DNA from: Myxococcus stipitatus | Lineage (GTDB): Bacteria > Myxococcota > Myxococcia > Myxococcales > Myxococcaceae | Assembly: GCF_021412625.1 (NCBI RefSeq) | Contig: NZ_JAKCFI010000006.1 | Span: 558,001 to 622,000 of the forward strand | Direction: 5' to 3' | Length of the DNA stretch: 64,000 nucleotides | Shown: piece after piece, positions 7,192 through 15,951 of the stretch | Layout of the letters: each line of letters begins with the position of its first letter | Position numbering within the stretch: position 1 is the first letter of the stretch | Translations under genes and position numbers: made by a program | The notes under the pieces: model-generated | What the model saw: the letters and a program-made list of their open reading frames with translations, nothing else | What the model was told of the DNA's origin: nothing | The model's database searches: none

Positions 7192-9570
7192 TCACCGCCC
7201 CAGCGCCACGGCGCAGGCCCGGCGGACCTCCGGGTCCTCGTCGCGCAGGGCCGCGCGCTCCAGCGCGTCGCGGGCCTCCGTCGAGCCCAGCGCCCCCACC
7301 GCGGGCGCGGCGGCGCGGCGGCCCATGGGGCTGGCCGACTCCAGCACCTGGAGCAGCGCGGCGCGCGCGTCCGCCCGGCGCATGCGCGCCAGCGCCGCGA
7401 CCAGGAGCGGCGCGGTCACCTCGTCCGCGGCGTCCAGCGCGGCGATGAGCCCGGGCAACCGCCCGTCCATGGGCAGCGCCAGCGCGCTCACCACGCGCTC
7501 GCGCAGCGTCATGTCGCCCAGCAGCGACACCAGGGCCTGCGTGGCCGGGATGCCGGGGCGCGTGGCGAGAAAACCCACCGCCGCGCTGCGCACGCTGTCG
7601 TCCCGGTCGCTCGCCGCGCGCAGCAGCGCGGGCAGCGTCTCCGGGGACTCGTACTCGGCCACCGCGGACAGGGCCACCAGGCGCGTGGCCGCGTCCTCCG
7701 AGGACAGCGCCTCCAGCAGCACCGGCAGCGCGTCCTGGCGCCGCGCCACCCCCAGCCCCAGCAGGGCCGCGCGGCGCACGTCCGCGTCGGCGCTGGAGGC
7801 CGCGCGCCTGAGCGCCATCATCGCGCTCTCCGTGTGCATGTGCGCCAGCGCGTCCACCACCGCCACGCGCACCTGCCCCGCGTCGTCGTCCGCCAGCGCG
7901 ACGATGGCGTCCGCGGCGGCCTCCTCGTTGAGCTTCCCCAGCGACTGGCACGCGTAGTAGCGCACCCACGGGTCGCGGTCGTTGAGGCCGCCCAGCAGCG
8001 TGGAGGTGGTGCGCGCGTCCTTCTCCGTCTGCCCCAGCGCGCGCATGGCCGCCGCGCGCGTGCGTTCGGATTCGTGCGTGGCGGCGGTCAGGAGCGCGTC
8101 CACCGCGCGCGGGTCCTCGATGAAGGGCAGGCCGTAGATGGCCGCGTCGCGCAGCCGCTCGTCGGCGTCGCGCATGGCGGCCAGCAGCACCTCCAGGCCC
8201 CGGGGATAGCCGAAGTACGAGATGATGCGCAGCGCCGCCCGGCGCAGCCGCGCGTCCGGGGAGCGCGCCGCCTGGAGCGCCAGGGCCTCGGTGGCCTCGC
8301 TGCCCAGCGACTGGATGGCGCCCGTGGCCGCCTGCACCACGCGCGGGTCGTCGTCGACGAGCCGCTGGAAGAGGGCCGGCACCGCCGCCGGGTCGCCGAT
8401 GCGCGACAGCGTGTCCGCCGCCAGCGCGCGCACGGACGCGTCCCGGTCCTCCAGGCACGCCAGCACCTCCGGCACCGACGCGGCCCGGCGCCCCACCAGG
8501 GGCAGCAGCACGCGCCGCCGGGCGCTGTCGCCGTCGCGCAGCGACTGGAGGATCTGCTCGTCCGCGTCCGCGCCCAGCTCCGCCAGCGCCCCCGCCGCCG
8601 AGCGCGCCACGGACGGGTCCGGCCCGTCCAGCAGCTTGAGCAGCCCCGCCGCCGCGTCCTGACCGCCCACCCAGCCGAGCAGCCGCGCCAGCGCGCTGCG
8701 CTCCGCGGAGTCCGCGCTGCTCACCGCGTGCGCCAGCCTGCGGCCCAGGGCCGCCAGCTCCGGCCCCGCGCGCAGCGCCGCCTGCACCGCGCGCGCGGCG
8801 CCGAAGCGCTGCACCTGCGCCTCGTGGATGTCCACCAGCGCCACCGCCGCCACGCGCACCAGGGCGTCGTTGCCCCGCCGCAACAGGCCCACCAGCGCCG
8901 GCACCGCCGCGTCCTGGCCGGTGCGCCCCAGCGCCCGCGCCGCCTCCAGGGCGTAGAAGGGGTCCGCCAGCAGGCCCAGCAGCGCGGGCACCACCGCCGG
9001 GTCCCCGCAGCGGCCCAGCACGTCGATGGCGGGGAAGATGCGGAAGAAGTTGCCGCTGCCCAGCGCCGCCAGCAGCGCGTCCACCGCCGCCCCGCCGCCG
9101 ACGCGGCCCAGCGCCTCGATGGCGGCGACCGCCACGTTGTCGTCCGCGTGGACGGTGAGCCGGGCCAGCAGCGGCACGGAGCGCCGGCTGCGGCGCCGGC
9201 CCAGCACCTGCGCCGCGTCACAGACGATGGCGGGGTTGTCGTCGTCCGCGAGCGACTCGACGGTGGCGTCCACCTCGCCGGTGGAGGCCACCAGCGCCTC
9301 CACCGCCGCCGCCAGCCGCGTCTCGCTGTCGCGGCGCAGCCGCAGCACCTCGCACAACGACGGCACCGCGGGCGTGCCCAGCCGCGCCAGGGCGGCCACC
9401 ACCGCGCGCCGCACCGCCCAGCTCGGCGTGTCCAGTCCGGACACCAGGCCGTCCAGGCTGCCCACGCCCCGCCGCGACAGCTGCTCCACCGCCTCCACCT
9501 GCGCGCGGTCGTCCGGCGACAGCGACAGGGGGGATGTCGCCACGGGGGCCGACGAAGAAGACACCGTCAT
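7192..9570 (-). CDS. HEAT-repeat protein of chemosensory operon (Cpc7-like)
   Basis: This 792-residue protein is built almost entirely of ~31-residue helical repeats of the HEAT/PBS-lyase type. Recurrent units look like AVPALVGLLRRGNDALVRVAAVALVD or VRAAAMRALG; I count well over 20. There is no signal peptide and no catalytic motif. It probably forms a long superhelical scaffold. It lies between the receptor gene (4-base overlap) and cheR, so it is an integral part of the che operon. A HEAT-repeat protein (Cpc7) is, as I recall, a component of the M. xanthus Che7 system, where it was proposed to contact the receptor. This is identification by context and architecture, not by alignment. Confidence 0.88.
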   Translation of the reverse strand: MTVSSSSAPVATSPLSLSPDDRAQVEAVEQLSRRGVGSLDGLVSGLDTPSWAVRRAVVAALARLGTPAVPSLCEVLRLRRDSETRLAAAVEALVASTGEVDATVESLADDDNPAIVCDAAQVLGRRRSRRSVPLLARLTVHADDNVAVAAIEALGRVGGGAAVDALLAALGSGNFFRIFPAIDVLGRCGDPAVVPALLGLLADPFYALEAARALGRTGQDAAVPALVGLLRRGNDALVRVAAVALVDIHEAQVQRFGAARAVQAALRAGPELAALGRRLAHAVSSADSAERSALARLLGWVGGQDAAAGLLKLLDGPDPSVARSAAGALAELGADADEQILQSLRDGDSARRRVLLPLVGRRAASVPEVLACLEDRDASVRALAADTLSRIGDPAAVPALFQRLVDDDPRVVQAATGAIQSLGSEATEALALQAARSPDARLRRAALRIISYFGYPRGLEVLLAAMRDADERLRDAAIYGLPFIEDPRAVDALLTAATHESERTRAAAMRALGQTEKDARTTSTLLGGLNDRDPWVRYYACQSLGKLNEEAAADAIVALADDDAGQVRVAVVDALAHMHTESAMMALRRAASSADADVRRAALLGLGVARRQDALPVLLEALSSEDAATRLVALSAVAEYESPETLPALLRAASDRDDSVRSAAVGFLATRPGIPATQALVSLLGDMTLRERVVSALALPMDGRLPGLIAALDAADEVTAPLLVAALARMRRADARAALLQVLESASPMGRRAAAPAVGALGSTEARDALERAALRDEDPEVRRACAVALGR

Positions 9571-12119
9571 GTCTTTTGCTCCGGGTTGCGAGAGGCGCTC
9601 GCGTCGCCGGTCCGCGACTCCCCGAGGAGCGCGCCGCTCAGCCGCGCCAGGTCATCCACCTGCTCCGCCTGCAGGCGCGACAGCGCGCCCAGCCGGCCCG
9701 CCACCTCGCGAATCTCCGACGCGCCGCCCGCCGCCACGCGCGCCTGCTGCGCCGTGGTGGCGACGACTTCCCGCGTGCGCGCGCGCATCTCCTCCACGCC
9801 CCGCGCCAGCGCCTCCGTCAGGGTCGCCGCCTCGGCGCTGGCGCGCGCCACGGAGGCCACGCCGCTGGCCTGGCGCTGCGCGGAGCCGCTGAGGCCCGCC
9901 AGCGCCTCCGACTGCTCGTCCAGCGCGCGCGCCGTGCCCTTCGCCACGCGCCGCACCTCGTCCGCGCCCTTCACCAGCGCGGCGAGCGCCTGCGACTGCT
10001 CGTCGGTGGCGCGCGTCAGCGCCGCCGCCAGCTTCGCCACCTGGCGGCTGGCCGTCTCGCCCTGCTTGAGCGCGCGCGCCTGCTCCGCCATGCCGCGCGA
10101 GGACTGGGCCACCTCCTTGCGCGTCTCCTCCATGGCCCGCGTCACCTCCGCGGCCGCCTTGGCCTGCTCGGCCAGTCCGCCCAGCGTGCGCTGGGTGGAG
10201 GTGGCCAGGTCCTGCGCCAGCACGCCCACGCCCGCCACCTCCTTGCCCTGCGCGGCCACCACGGCGCTCACGCCCTGCACCAGCTGGCGCATCTGCGCGC
10301 CGCCCCTGGACAGGTCCGCCGCCGCCGCGGCCTGCTCCTGCACCGCCCGCGACACCTTCTGCGCCACCTCCGCGAGCTGCCCGTTGGCGCGCACCATGTC
10401 GCGCAGCGCCCGCGCCTGCTCCGCGGTGGCCTGCGTCGTCTGCCGCGCCATGCGCCGCATCTCCGAACCACCCTGCGCCAGCGACTGCGCCGCCTGGGCC
10501 TGCTCCGCCGCCGAGGAGGCGATGACGCGCCCCTGCTCGCTCAACTTCACCGTGCCCTGCGCCAGCGACTGCACCGCCTGCACCTGCTCATTCGTGGCGC
10601 GGCTCACCTCGCGCACGTTCTGCCCCAGGTCGTCCACGCCCTTGAGGATGGTGCTCAGCGCCCGCTCCGCTTCCGTCACCAGCGCCGCGCCCTCGTCCGC
10701 CGCGCGCACGCCCTCGCCGGTGGCCATGGCCGCCTCGCGCGCCGTGGTCTGCAGGCCCCGGACGATCTTCGCCACGTCGGAGCTGGCCGCCGCCGCCCGG
10801 TCCGCCAGCGCGCGAATCTCCTCCGCCACCACCGCGAAGCCGCGCCCGTGCTCCCCCGCGCGCGCCGCCTCGATGCTGGCGTTGAGCGACAGCAGGTTGG
10901 TGCGGTCGGCGATGAGGTTGATGGTCTGGACGATGTCGCCAATCTCCTCGGCGCGCTTGCCCATCTCCTTCATCACCCCGGACGACTCGACGATGGACTG
11001 GCGGATGCGGGTGAAGCCGGCGATGGAGCGCGCCACCGTGGCGCCGCCCTCCCGCGCGGTCCCTCCCACGCGCTCCGCCGTGGCGCGGGCCTCCTCCGTC
11101 ATCTGCGCCACCCGCTTCGTGGACACCTCCAGCTGGCCGGACGCGCTGGCGCTGCTGGAGGCCAGCTGGTTGATGGACTCCGACGCGCGCGCCACCGACT
11201 GCGCCGAACGCGCCAGCTGCTCGATGGTGGCCGCGTTGGCGTCCACCACGGCGGCGTTCTTCTCCGCGGTGGCGGCCACCTCCTCCACGCTGGCGGCCAC
11301 CTCCTCCACGCTCGACGCGGTGGCGGTCGCGTGCGACTCCAGCACGCGCGCGCTCTCCGCCACGCCCCGCACGCTGCGCGCCAGCTCCTCCGCCGTGGAC
11401 GCCGTCTCCTCCACGCCGGAGGCCATCTGCGTGGCGTCGCGCGCCACGTCCCCCAGGGACTTGCCCAGCCCCACCACCGCGCCCGCCACCTGCGCCACGC
11501 GCTCGCCCACCGCCTGGGCGTCCGTGGCCAGCCGGGAGATGCCCTTGGACATCTCCTCCATCGTCGCCGCCACCTGCTCGGTGGACGCGGCGCCGGACTG
11601 GTTGCGCGTCACCAGCTCCTGCACGGTGGCGCTCATCTCCGTCATGGAGGCCAGCAGCTCCTCGCTGGAGGCCGCCAGGTCCTCCGCGCTCGCGTTGACG
11701 CCCTTGACGGAGCGCGACGCCTCCTCGAGCGTCGCGGCGGTGGTGTCCGCCTCCGCCGCCAGGTGGGCCGCGTCCTTGCGCATGCTCGCCACCGACGCGT
11801 TGATCTCCTGCACGGCGCCCGCGGTGGACTCCGCCTCCTGCTGCACCCCGCGCGCGGACTCGCTCACCGAACGCTGGTTGCGCAAGAGCGACTGCAGGCC
11901 CCGCGCCGAGTCCTCCACGTGGGCGGCCACGGACTCCAGCGCCGCGCGCACCTGCTCGGAGGCGGCGGCCTGCTCGTTGCCGGAGGCGGCCAGCCGCCCG
12001 GCGAGCGCCTCCACGTCCCGCACCAGGCTGGCGCCCTCCCGAGCCCCCCGCGTCGCGCCCTCCACCAACCCCCGCACGGCCTCCTGGCCCGCCGAGCCGT
12101 TACCGCTGTCCGTCGCCAT
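9567..12119 (-). CDS. Soluble all-coiled-coil chemoreceptor (MCP)
   Basis: This methyl-accepting chemotaxis protein has 850 residues. The signalling hairpin tip (NLLSLNASIEAARAGEHGRG, then FAVVAEEIRALA) lies around residues 400-440, almost exactly mid-protein, instead of near the C-terminus. No transmembrane segment, periplasmic domain, PAS or GAF domain can be seen. The only proline I find is in the last five residues (PEQKT), so the chain reads as two ~400-residue helical arms. Ala/Glu/Gln-rich heptads with many potential methylation sites (EE/EQ pairs) run along both. It must be cytoplasmic. Its start overlaps the end of cheW by 20 bases and its stop overlaps the HEAT gene by 4. Confidence 0.93.
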   Translation of the reverse strand: MATDSGNGSAGQEAVRGLVEGATRGAREGASLVRDVEALAGRLAASGNEQAAASEQVRAALESVAAHVEDSARGLQSLLRNQRSVSESARGVQQEAESTAGAVQEINASVASMRKDAAHLAAEADTTAATLEEASRSVKGVNASAEDLAASSEELLASMTEMSATVQELVTRNQSGAASTEQVAATMEEMSKGISRLATDAQAVGERVAQVAGAVVGLGKSLGDVARDATQMASGVEETASTAEELARSVRGVAESARVLESHATATASSVEEVAASVEEVAATAEKNAAVVDANAATIEQLARSAQSVARASESINQLASSSASASGQLEVSTKRVAQMTEEARATAERVGGTAREGGATVARSIAGFTRIRQSIVESSGVMKEMGKRAEEIGDIVQTINLIADRTNLLSLNASIEAARAGEHGRGFAVVAEEIRALADRAAAASSDVAKIVRGLQTTAREAAMATGEGVRAADEGAALVTEAERALSTILKGVDDLGQNVREVSRATNEQVQAVQSLAQGTVKLSEQGRVIASSAAEQAQAAQSLAQGGSEMRRMARQTTQATAEQARALRDMVRANGQLAEVAQKVSRAVQEQAAAAADLSRGGAQMRQLVQGVSAVVAAQGKEVAGVGVLAQDLATSTQRTLGGLAEQAKAAAEVTRAMEETRKEVAQSSRGMAEQARALKQGETASRQVAKLAAALTRATDEQSQALAALVKGADEVRRVAKGTARALDEQSEALAGLSGSAQRQASGVASVARASAEAATLTEALARGVEEMRARTREVVATTAQQARVAAGGASEIREVAGRLGALSRLQAEQVDDLARLSGALLGESRTGDASASRNPEQKT

Positions 12120-12546
12120 CCGGCGTCTCCTCCCCGATGACCCGGGGGAAATCGATGAGCATCACCAGCCGCGGGCCCACCTGGGCCACGGCCTTCACGA
12201 AACCCTGGGCGCCCTCCATCACCAGCGGAGGCGGCGGCTTGAACTGCCCTGGCTCCAGCTTCAGCACCTCGCGAGCGCTGTCCACCAGCAGACCCACCGT
12301 CCGCCCCCCGAGCTGGCCCACCACCACGCGCGAGTCGAGCGAGCGCTCCACGGCCGGCAGCCCGAAGCGCGCCCGCGCGTCCACCACCGGGATGACCCGG
12401 CCGCGCACCTGCACCAGCCCCGCGACGTGGGCGGGCGCCCCGGGCACGGGCGTGGCCCCGGTGTACGACTCCATCTGCAGGACCTCCGACGCGGGCAGCA
12501 CGTACTCGGCCCCATCCACCTTGAACACGACGTGCAGCACGCTCAT
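12100..12546 (-). CDS. cheW: CheW coupling protein
   Basis: This single CheW domain (148 residues) couples the receptor to CheA in the signalling array. It contains the typical VVFKVDGAEYVLPASEVLQ start and HVAGLVQVRGRVIPVVDAR motif, which matches the GxxxxRGxxxPvvDL core, and ends with GPRLVMLIDFPRVI. It overlaps the end of cheA by 4 bases and the start of the receptor gene by 20 bases. Confidence 0.96.
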   Translation of the reverse strand: MSVLHVVFKVDGAEYVLPASEVLQMESYTGATPVPGAPAHVAGLVQVRGRVIPVVDARARFGLPAVERSLDSRVVVGQLGGRTVGLLVDSAREVLKLEPGQFKPPPPLVMEGAQGFVKAVAQVGPRLVMLIDFPRVIGEETPDGDGQR

Positions 12547-14585
12547 GACGCGCGCTCCTCTCGCCCCCCGGCGCCCGAGCGTCGGGCCGCGCCCAGCGCC
12601 GCCAGGTCCAGCACGAGCGTGGGGCGTCCGTCCCCCAGGTCGGTCGCCCCCGCCACCCCGGGGACGCGCACGAGCGGGTCCTCGAGGGGCCGCAAGACGA
12701 TCTCCTGCTGGCCCAGGAGACGGTCCACGCCGAACGCCACCAGCTCGCCGCGCTGGCGCACCAGCAGCCCGCGAGGGGGCGCGCCGTCATCCGCGGCCCG
12801 CCCCAACAGCCGCGCCAGCGGCAAGAGCGGCACCGCGGCGCCGCGCCGCTCCACCAGCGCCACGCCCTGGGAGCCCGCCGGCCGCACCACGCGGCCCGGC
12901 TCCACCTCGAACAGCTCCTCCACGGAGCCCACCGCCACCGCGTAGCGCAGCCCCGCGCACTCGAAGACGATGGCGTCCAGCAGGGTGATGGTCAGCGGCA
13001 CGCGCAACAGGAAGGTGGAGCCCGCGCCCGGACGCGTGTCCAGGTGCAGCTCGCCCCCCAGCTGGTCGACGACGATGCGCCGCACGATGTCCATGCCCAT
13101 GCCGCGCCCGCTGGTGGAGGTGACCTCCTCGCGCGTGGAGAAGCCCGGCCGGCACAACAGCTCCAGCAGCGCGTCCCCCGTCGAGGGCACCTGCGCCACG
13201 CCCGCGCGGCGGGCCACCGCCGCCGCGTCCACGCCGCGCCCGTCGTCCTCCACCGTGAGGTCCACCCACCCGCTGGCGCGCGCGTGACAGGCCAGGCGCA
13301 CCCGGCCCTCCGGGGCCTTGTCCGCGGCGCGGCGCTCCTCGGGCGACTCCAGCGCGTGGTCCACGGCGTTGCGCACCAGGTGCACGAGCGCGGGCAGGAG
13401 CCGGTCCGCCACCGCCTTGTCCAGCTCCGTGTCCCCCACGTCCAGCTCCAGCCGCACCGCCTTGCCCGTGCTGCGGCGCAGGCCGCGCACCAGCAGCGGC
13501 AGCCTCTCCAGCATGTCGCCCACGCGCACCATGCGCAGGCGCAGGACGGCCGCGCGCATGTCGCGCAGCTGGCGCCCGTTCTCCTGGAGGATGGCGCGCA
13601 GCTCGCGCGTGGGCGCCCCCGCGGCCGTCAGGTCCGCCACCGCGCGCTGGAGCCGCGAGCGGTTGACGACGAGCGCCGCCAGCCGCTCCAGCGCCTCGTC
13701 CAGCCGAGACACCTCCACGCGCAGCGTGCCCCCCGCGCGGCGCGCCTCCTCGGGCTCCTCCTCCAGCGGCTCCGCGCTCCCCTCGGTCGACGGGGCGGAC
13801 GCTGGCGCCGCCGGGGGCGCGGGCCGGGACAGCGACACCACGCTCGCGGGCTCGCCTCCGGCCGCATCCAGCAGGACGGTGTCCGTGGCGTCGGTGAGCA
13901 GGAGCAGCGCGAAGGTGAGCGAGCCGCCGCCCGGCGTCGGGCCCGCCACGGGGATGACCTTGACGAGGTCGCCCAGCGCTGCCACCTGCTCGCGCACGCT
14001 GTTGATGGTGAGCCCGCGCGCGGCCCGGTCCGCGCCGGGGATGAAGTCCAGCCGCACCGCGCGCTTGCCGCCGGTGGCGCCCAGGCTCAGCTGCTCCCGC
14101 TCGGCCGGCCCCAGGCGCGAGGCGAGCGCCTTCTCCTCGTCGAGCAGCCGGGGCGCCGCGGCGGCGCTCCCCTGCGTCGCTCCGGCGGGCTCCAGGGACT
14201 CGAGCCGCTCGGCGAGGCCCGCCGGCACGGGCGCGGCGGGCTTGCCGGCGGCCAGCTGGCGGATGCGCTGCTCCACCGCGCGCAGGCCCTCCAGCAGCGG
14301 CTCCACGCTGCTCTCCGGCAGCCGGCCTCCCGCCTGGTCCGCCTGGCGCAGCGACGTCTCCATCCAGTGGGCGATGGAGACGATGGGCTCCACGTCCACC
14401 ATGGCGGACAAGCCCTTGATGGTGTGCAGCGCGCGGAACAGCTCGCGCACGGACTTGGGGTGGGCCGCGCCACGGCGCGCGCTGGCCTCCACCGCCAGCA
14501 GGTGGCGGTGGGCCGAGTCGAGCAGCTCCTCCACCTCCGCCAGGTAGGCGGGGAGGAAGTCCGCGAGGTCCACCGAGGCGGTCAA
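12543..14585 (-). CDS. cheA: Chemotaxis histidine kinase CheA
   Basis: This is a CheA kinase of 680 residues. The P1/Hpt domain has phosphoacceptor His54 in ALHTIKGLS. An alanine/proline-rich middle follows, with no clear P2 domain. Then come the P3 dimerisation helices (VSRLDEALERLAALVVNRS), the P4 ATPase domain with N-box HLVRNAVDHALE, DDGRGVD and SGRGMGMDIVRR, and a C-terminal CheW-like P5 (GLRYAVAVGSVEELFEV). I chose a TTG start at 14585: it forms a TTGA overlap with the cheY stop and has GGAGGAG about 8 bases upstream. A GTG 12 bases downstream is the alternative. It should phosphorylate CheY and CheB of this operon. Confidence 0.95.
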   Translation of the reverse strand: MTASVDLADFLPAYLAEVEELLDSAHRHLLAVEASARRGAAHPKSVRELFRALHTIKGLSAMVDVEPIVSIAHWMETSLRQADQAGGRLPESSVEPLLEGLRAVEQRIRQLAAGKPAAPVPAGLAERLESLEPAGATQGSAAAAPRLLDEEKALASRLGPAEREQLSLGATGGKRAVRLDFIPGADRAARGLTINSVREQVAALGDLVKVIPVAGPTPGGGSLTFALLLLTDATDTVLLDAAGGEPASVVSLSRPAPPAAPASAPSTEGSAEPLEEEPEEARRAGGTLRVEVSRLDEALERLAALVVNRSRLQRAVADLTAAGAPTRELRAILQENGRQLRDMRAAVLRLRMVRVGDMLERLPLLVRGLRRSTGKAVRLELDVGDTELDKAVADRLLPALVHLVRNAVDHALESPEERRAADKAPEGRVRLACHARASGWVDLTVEDDGRGVDAAAVARRAGVAQVPSTGDALLELLCRPGFSTREEVTSTSGRGMGMDIVRRIVVDQLGGELHLDTRPGAGSTFLLRVPLTITLLDAIVFECAGLRYAVAVGSVEELFEVEPGRVVRPAGSQGVALVERRGAAVPLLPLARLLGRAADDGAPPRGLLVRQRGELVAFGVDRLLGQQEIVLRPLEDPLVRVPGVAGATDLGDGRPTLVLDLAALGAARRSGAGGREERAS

Positions 14586-14959
14586 GCCCGCTTCTCCTCC
14601 AGCAGCCGCTTCGCCTCGGAGAGGATGGCGTCCGGGGTGAAGGGCTTGGTCATGAATCGGTCCGCGCCGGCGGAGAGCGCCCGCGCGCGCGACGCCTCGT
14701 CTCCCCGGGTGGTGACGATGATGATGGGCAGCTGGCGCAGCCGGTCCTGCCCGCGCACGAACTCCACGACCTCGATGCCGCCGATGTCCGGCATGTTCAG
14801 GTCCAGCACCAGCAGGTCGTACGGGTTGAGGGACAGCCGCTCGATGGCCTCCAGGCCGCTGGAGGCATGGGTGAACCCCAGCCCCGGATAGGGCCGCAGG
14901 CACGCGACGACCATGTCGCGCATCACCTTGCTGTCATCGACGACGAGCACTTCTGGCAT
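14582..14959 (-). CDS. cheY: CheY response regulator
   Basis: This receiver-only regulator has 125 residues. The acidic pocket is Asp8/Asp9 (VLVVDDSKVMRD), the phosphoacceptor Asp53 (LLVLDLNMPDIGG), the switch Thr in IIIVTTRG, and the conserved Lys in RFMTKPF. It is the first gene of the che operon and precedes cheA with a 4-base overlap. AGGGGAAA upstream of the ATG serves as ribosome binding site. As this cluster lacks flagellar genes, the output is unlikely to be a flagellar motor. Confidence 0.95.
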   Translation of the reverse strand: MPEVLVVDDSKVMRDMVVACLRPYPGLGFTHASSGLEAIERLSLNPYDLLVLDLNMPDIGGIEVVEFVRGQDRLRQLPIIIVTTRGDEASRARALSAGADRFMTKPFTPDAILSEAKRLLEEKRA

Positions 14960-15225
14960 GGTTTCCCCTGGCGACGAGCGCCGCCGAACCTAGAGCGAAT
15001 CCCTGGTGAGGAAAGTGAGCGTCGCGAGTCCCTCGCCGCCACCTTCCAGTGGAAGACAATCGGACGTCAGGACAGGGACCCGGCGAGGAGGCGGATGACG
15101 CGGACCCACGCTGGTCGTGCGGATGGCCGCCCCCTCCACGCGACCCGACCCCCGCCTTACGGTCCAGGAGAGAGGGGCGGCGACGTCCCTCGACAACCCC
15201 CACACGGACAGAAGGAGGAGCCACC
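14960..15225. promoter_or_regulatory. Divergent intergenic region cheY / hsp20
   Basis: These 266 bases separate the divergent cheY operon and the small heat-shock gene, so both promoters should lie here. I could not identify a clear -35/-10 pair or a CIRCE-type element. The only strong signal is AAGGAGGAG at 15212-15220, the ribosome binding site of the heat-shock gene. Confidence 0.5.
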
Positions 15226-15750
15226 ATGGCCGACATCACCCGTCGAGAAGGAAGCATCCCGCGCCGCGAGCGCGACCCGTTCTCCCGCATGCAGGAGCTG
15301 ATGGGGTGGGATCCGCTGGAGGCGATGAGCCAGTTGTGGAGCGGCCAGCGGGGCGGCGGGCCCGGCGCCAGCGCGTTCTCCCCCGCCTTCGAGGTCAAGG
15401 AGACGAAGGACGCGTTCATCTTCAAGGCGGACCTGCCCGGCGTGCGCGAGAAGGACCTGGACATCGCGCTCACCGGAGACCGCCTGGTCATCAGCGGCAA
15501 GCGCGAAGCGGAGAAGACCGAGGACGACGAGCACTTCTTCTCCTACGAGCGCAGCTTCGGCGCGTTCAGCCGCGCCTTCACCCTGCCCGAGGGCGTGGAC
15601 CCCGACCACGTCTCCGCCAACCTCCAGGACGGCGTGCTCCACCTGACGCTGCCCAAGGTCGCGGAGGTGAAGTCCCGCCGCATCAAGGTCGGCACCAGCT
15701 CCGGCTCCGGCACGGGCGCCAGTGCCCCCGGAGACAAGCCCAAGGCCTGA
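15226..15750 (+). CDS. Small heat-shock protein (Hsp20/alpha-crystallin)
   Basis: This ATP-independent chaperone of 174 residues holds unfolded proteins. The alpha-crystallin domain begins at PAFEVKETKDAFIFKADLPG and contains GVREKDLDIALTGDRLVIS, the signature DGVLHLTLPK, and a KSRRIKV end. The C-terminal tail is Gly/Ser-rich and lacks an obvious IxI motif. The ATG at 15226 follows an excellent ribosome binding site; the frame is open upstream but without support. Monocistronic, with a stem-loop downstream. Confidence 0.95.
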   Translation: MADITRREGSIPRRERDPFSRMQELMGWDPLEAMSQLWSGQRGGGPGASAFSPAFEVKETKDAFIFKADLPGVREKDLDIALTGDRLVISGKREAEKTEDDEHFFSYERSFGAFSRAFTLPEGVDPDHVSANLQDGVLHLTLPKVAEVKSRRIKVGTSSGSGTGASAPGDKPKA

Positions 15751-15756
15751 CTCAAA

Positions 15757-15808
15757 GGCCCGCGCGAGCTGTCGAAGACTCTCCGGAGACTTCCACTCGC
15801 GCGGAGCC
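15757..15808 (+). terminator. Stem-loop after hsp20
   Basis: A 12-base-pair inverted repeat with one bulged base (GGCCCGCGCGAG at 15757-15768, CTCGCGCGGAGCC at 15796-15808) begins 7 bases after the hsp20 stop and is followed by TTCTC. The loop is 27 bases and contains the palindrome TCTCCGGAGA. A plausible terminator. Confidence 0.5.
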
Positions 15809-15951
15809 TTCTCGGAATTCCTGAAGAGAACCGCTCATTGGCGCGGCCCGTCCCTTGCGCGTCGCGCGGGGCGGGAGATATGAGGCCGGGCCAGTTTCTG
15901 ACTCTGCGAATCAGTATCATTATCACCTCCCTCTCCCAGGAGTTTCCCCCG

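Noticed and set aside
7144-12945. A 1933-codon open frame on the plus strand
   Set aside because: It is antisense to the HEAT, mcp, cheR and cheW genes, has Arg/Gly/Ala-rich low-complexity translation, no start signal, and arises from GC-rich third positions of the real genes.
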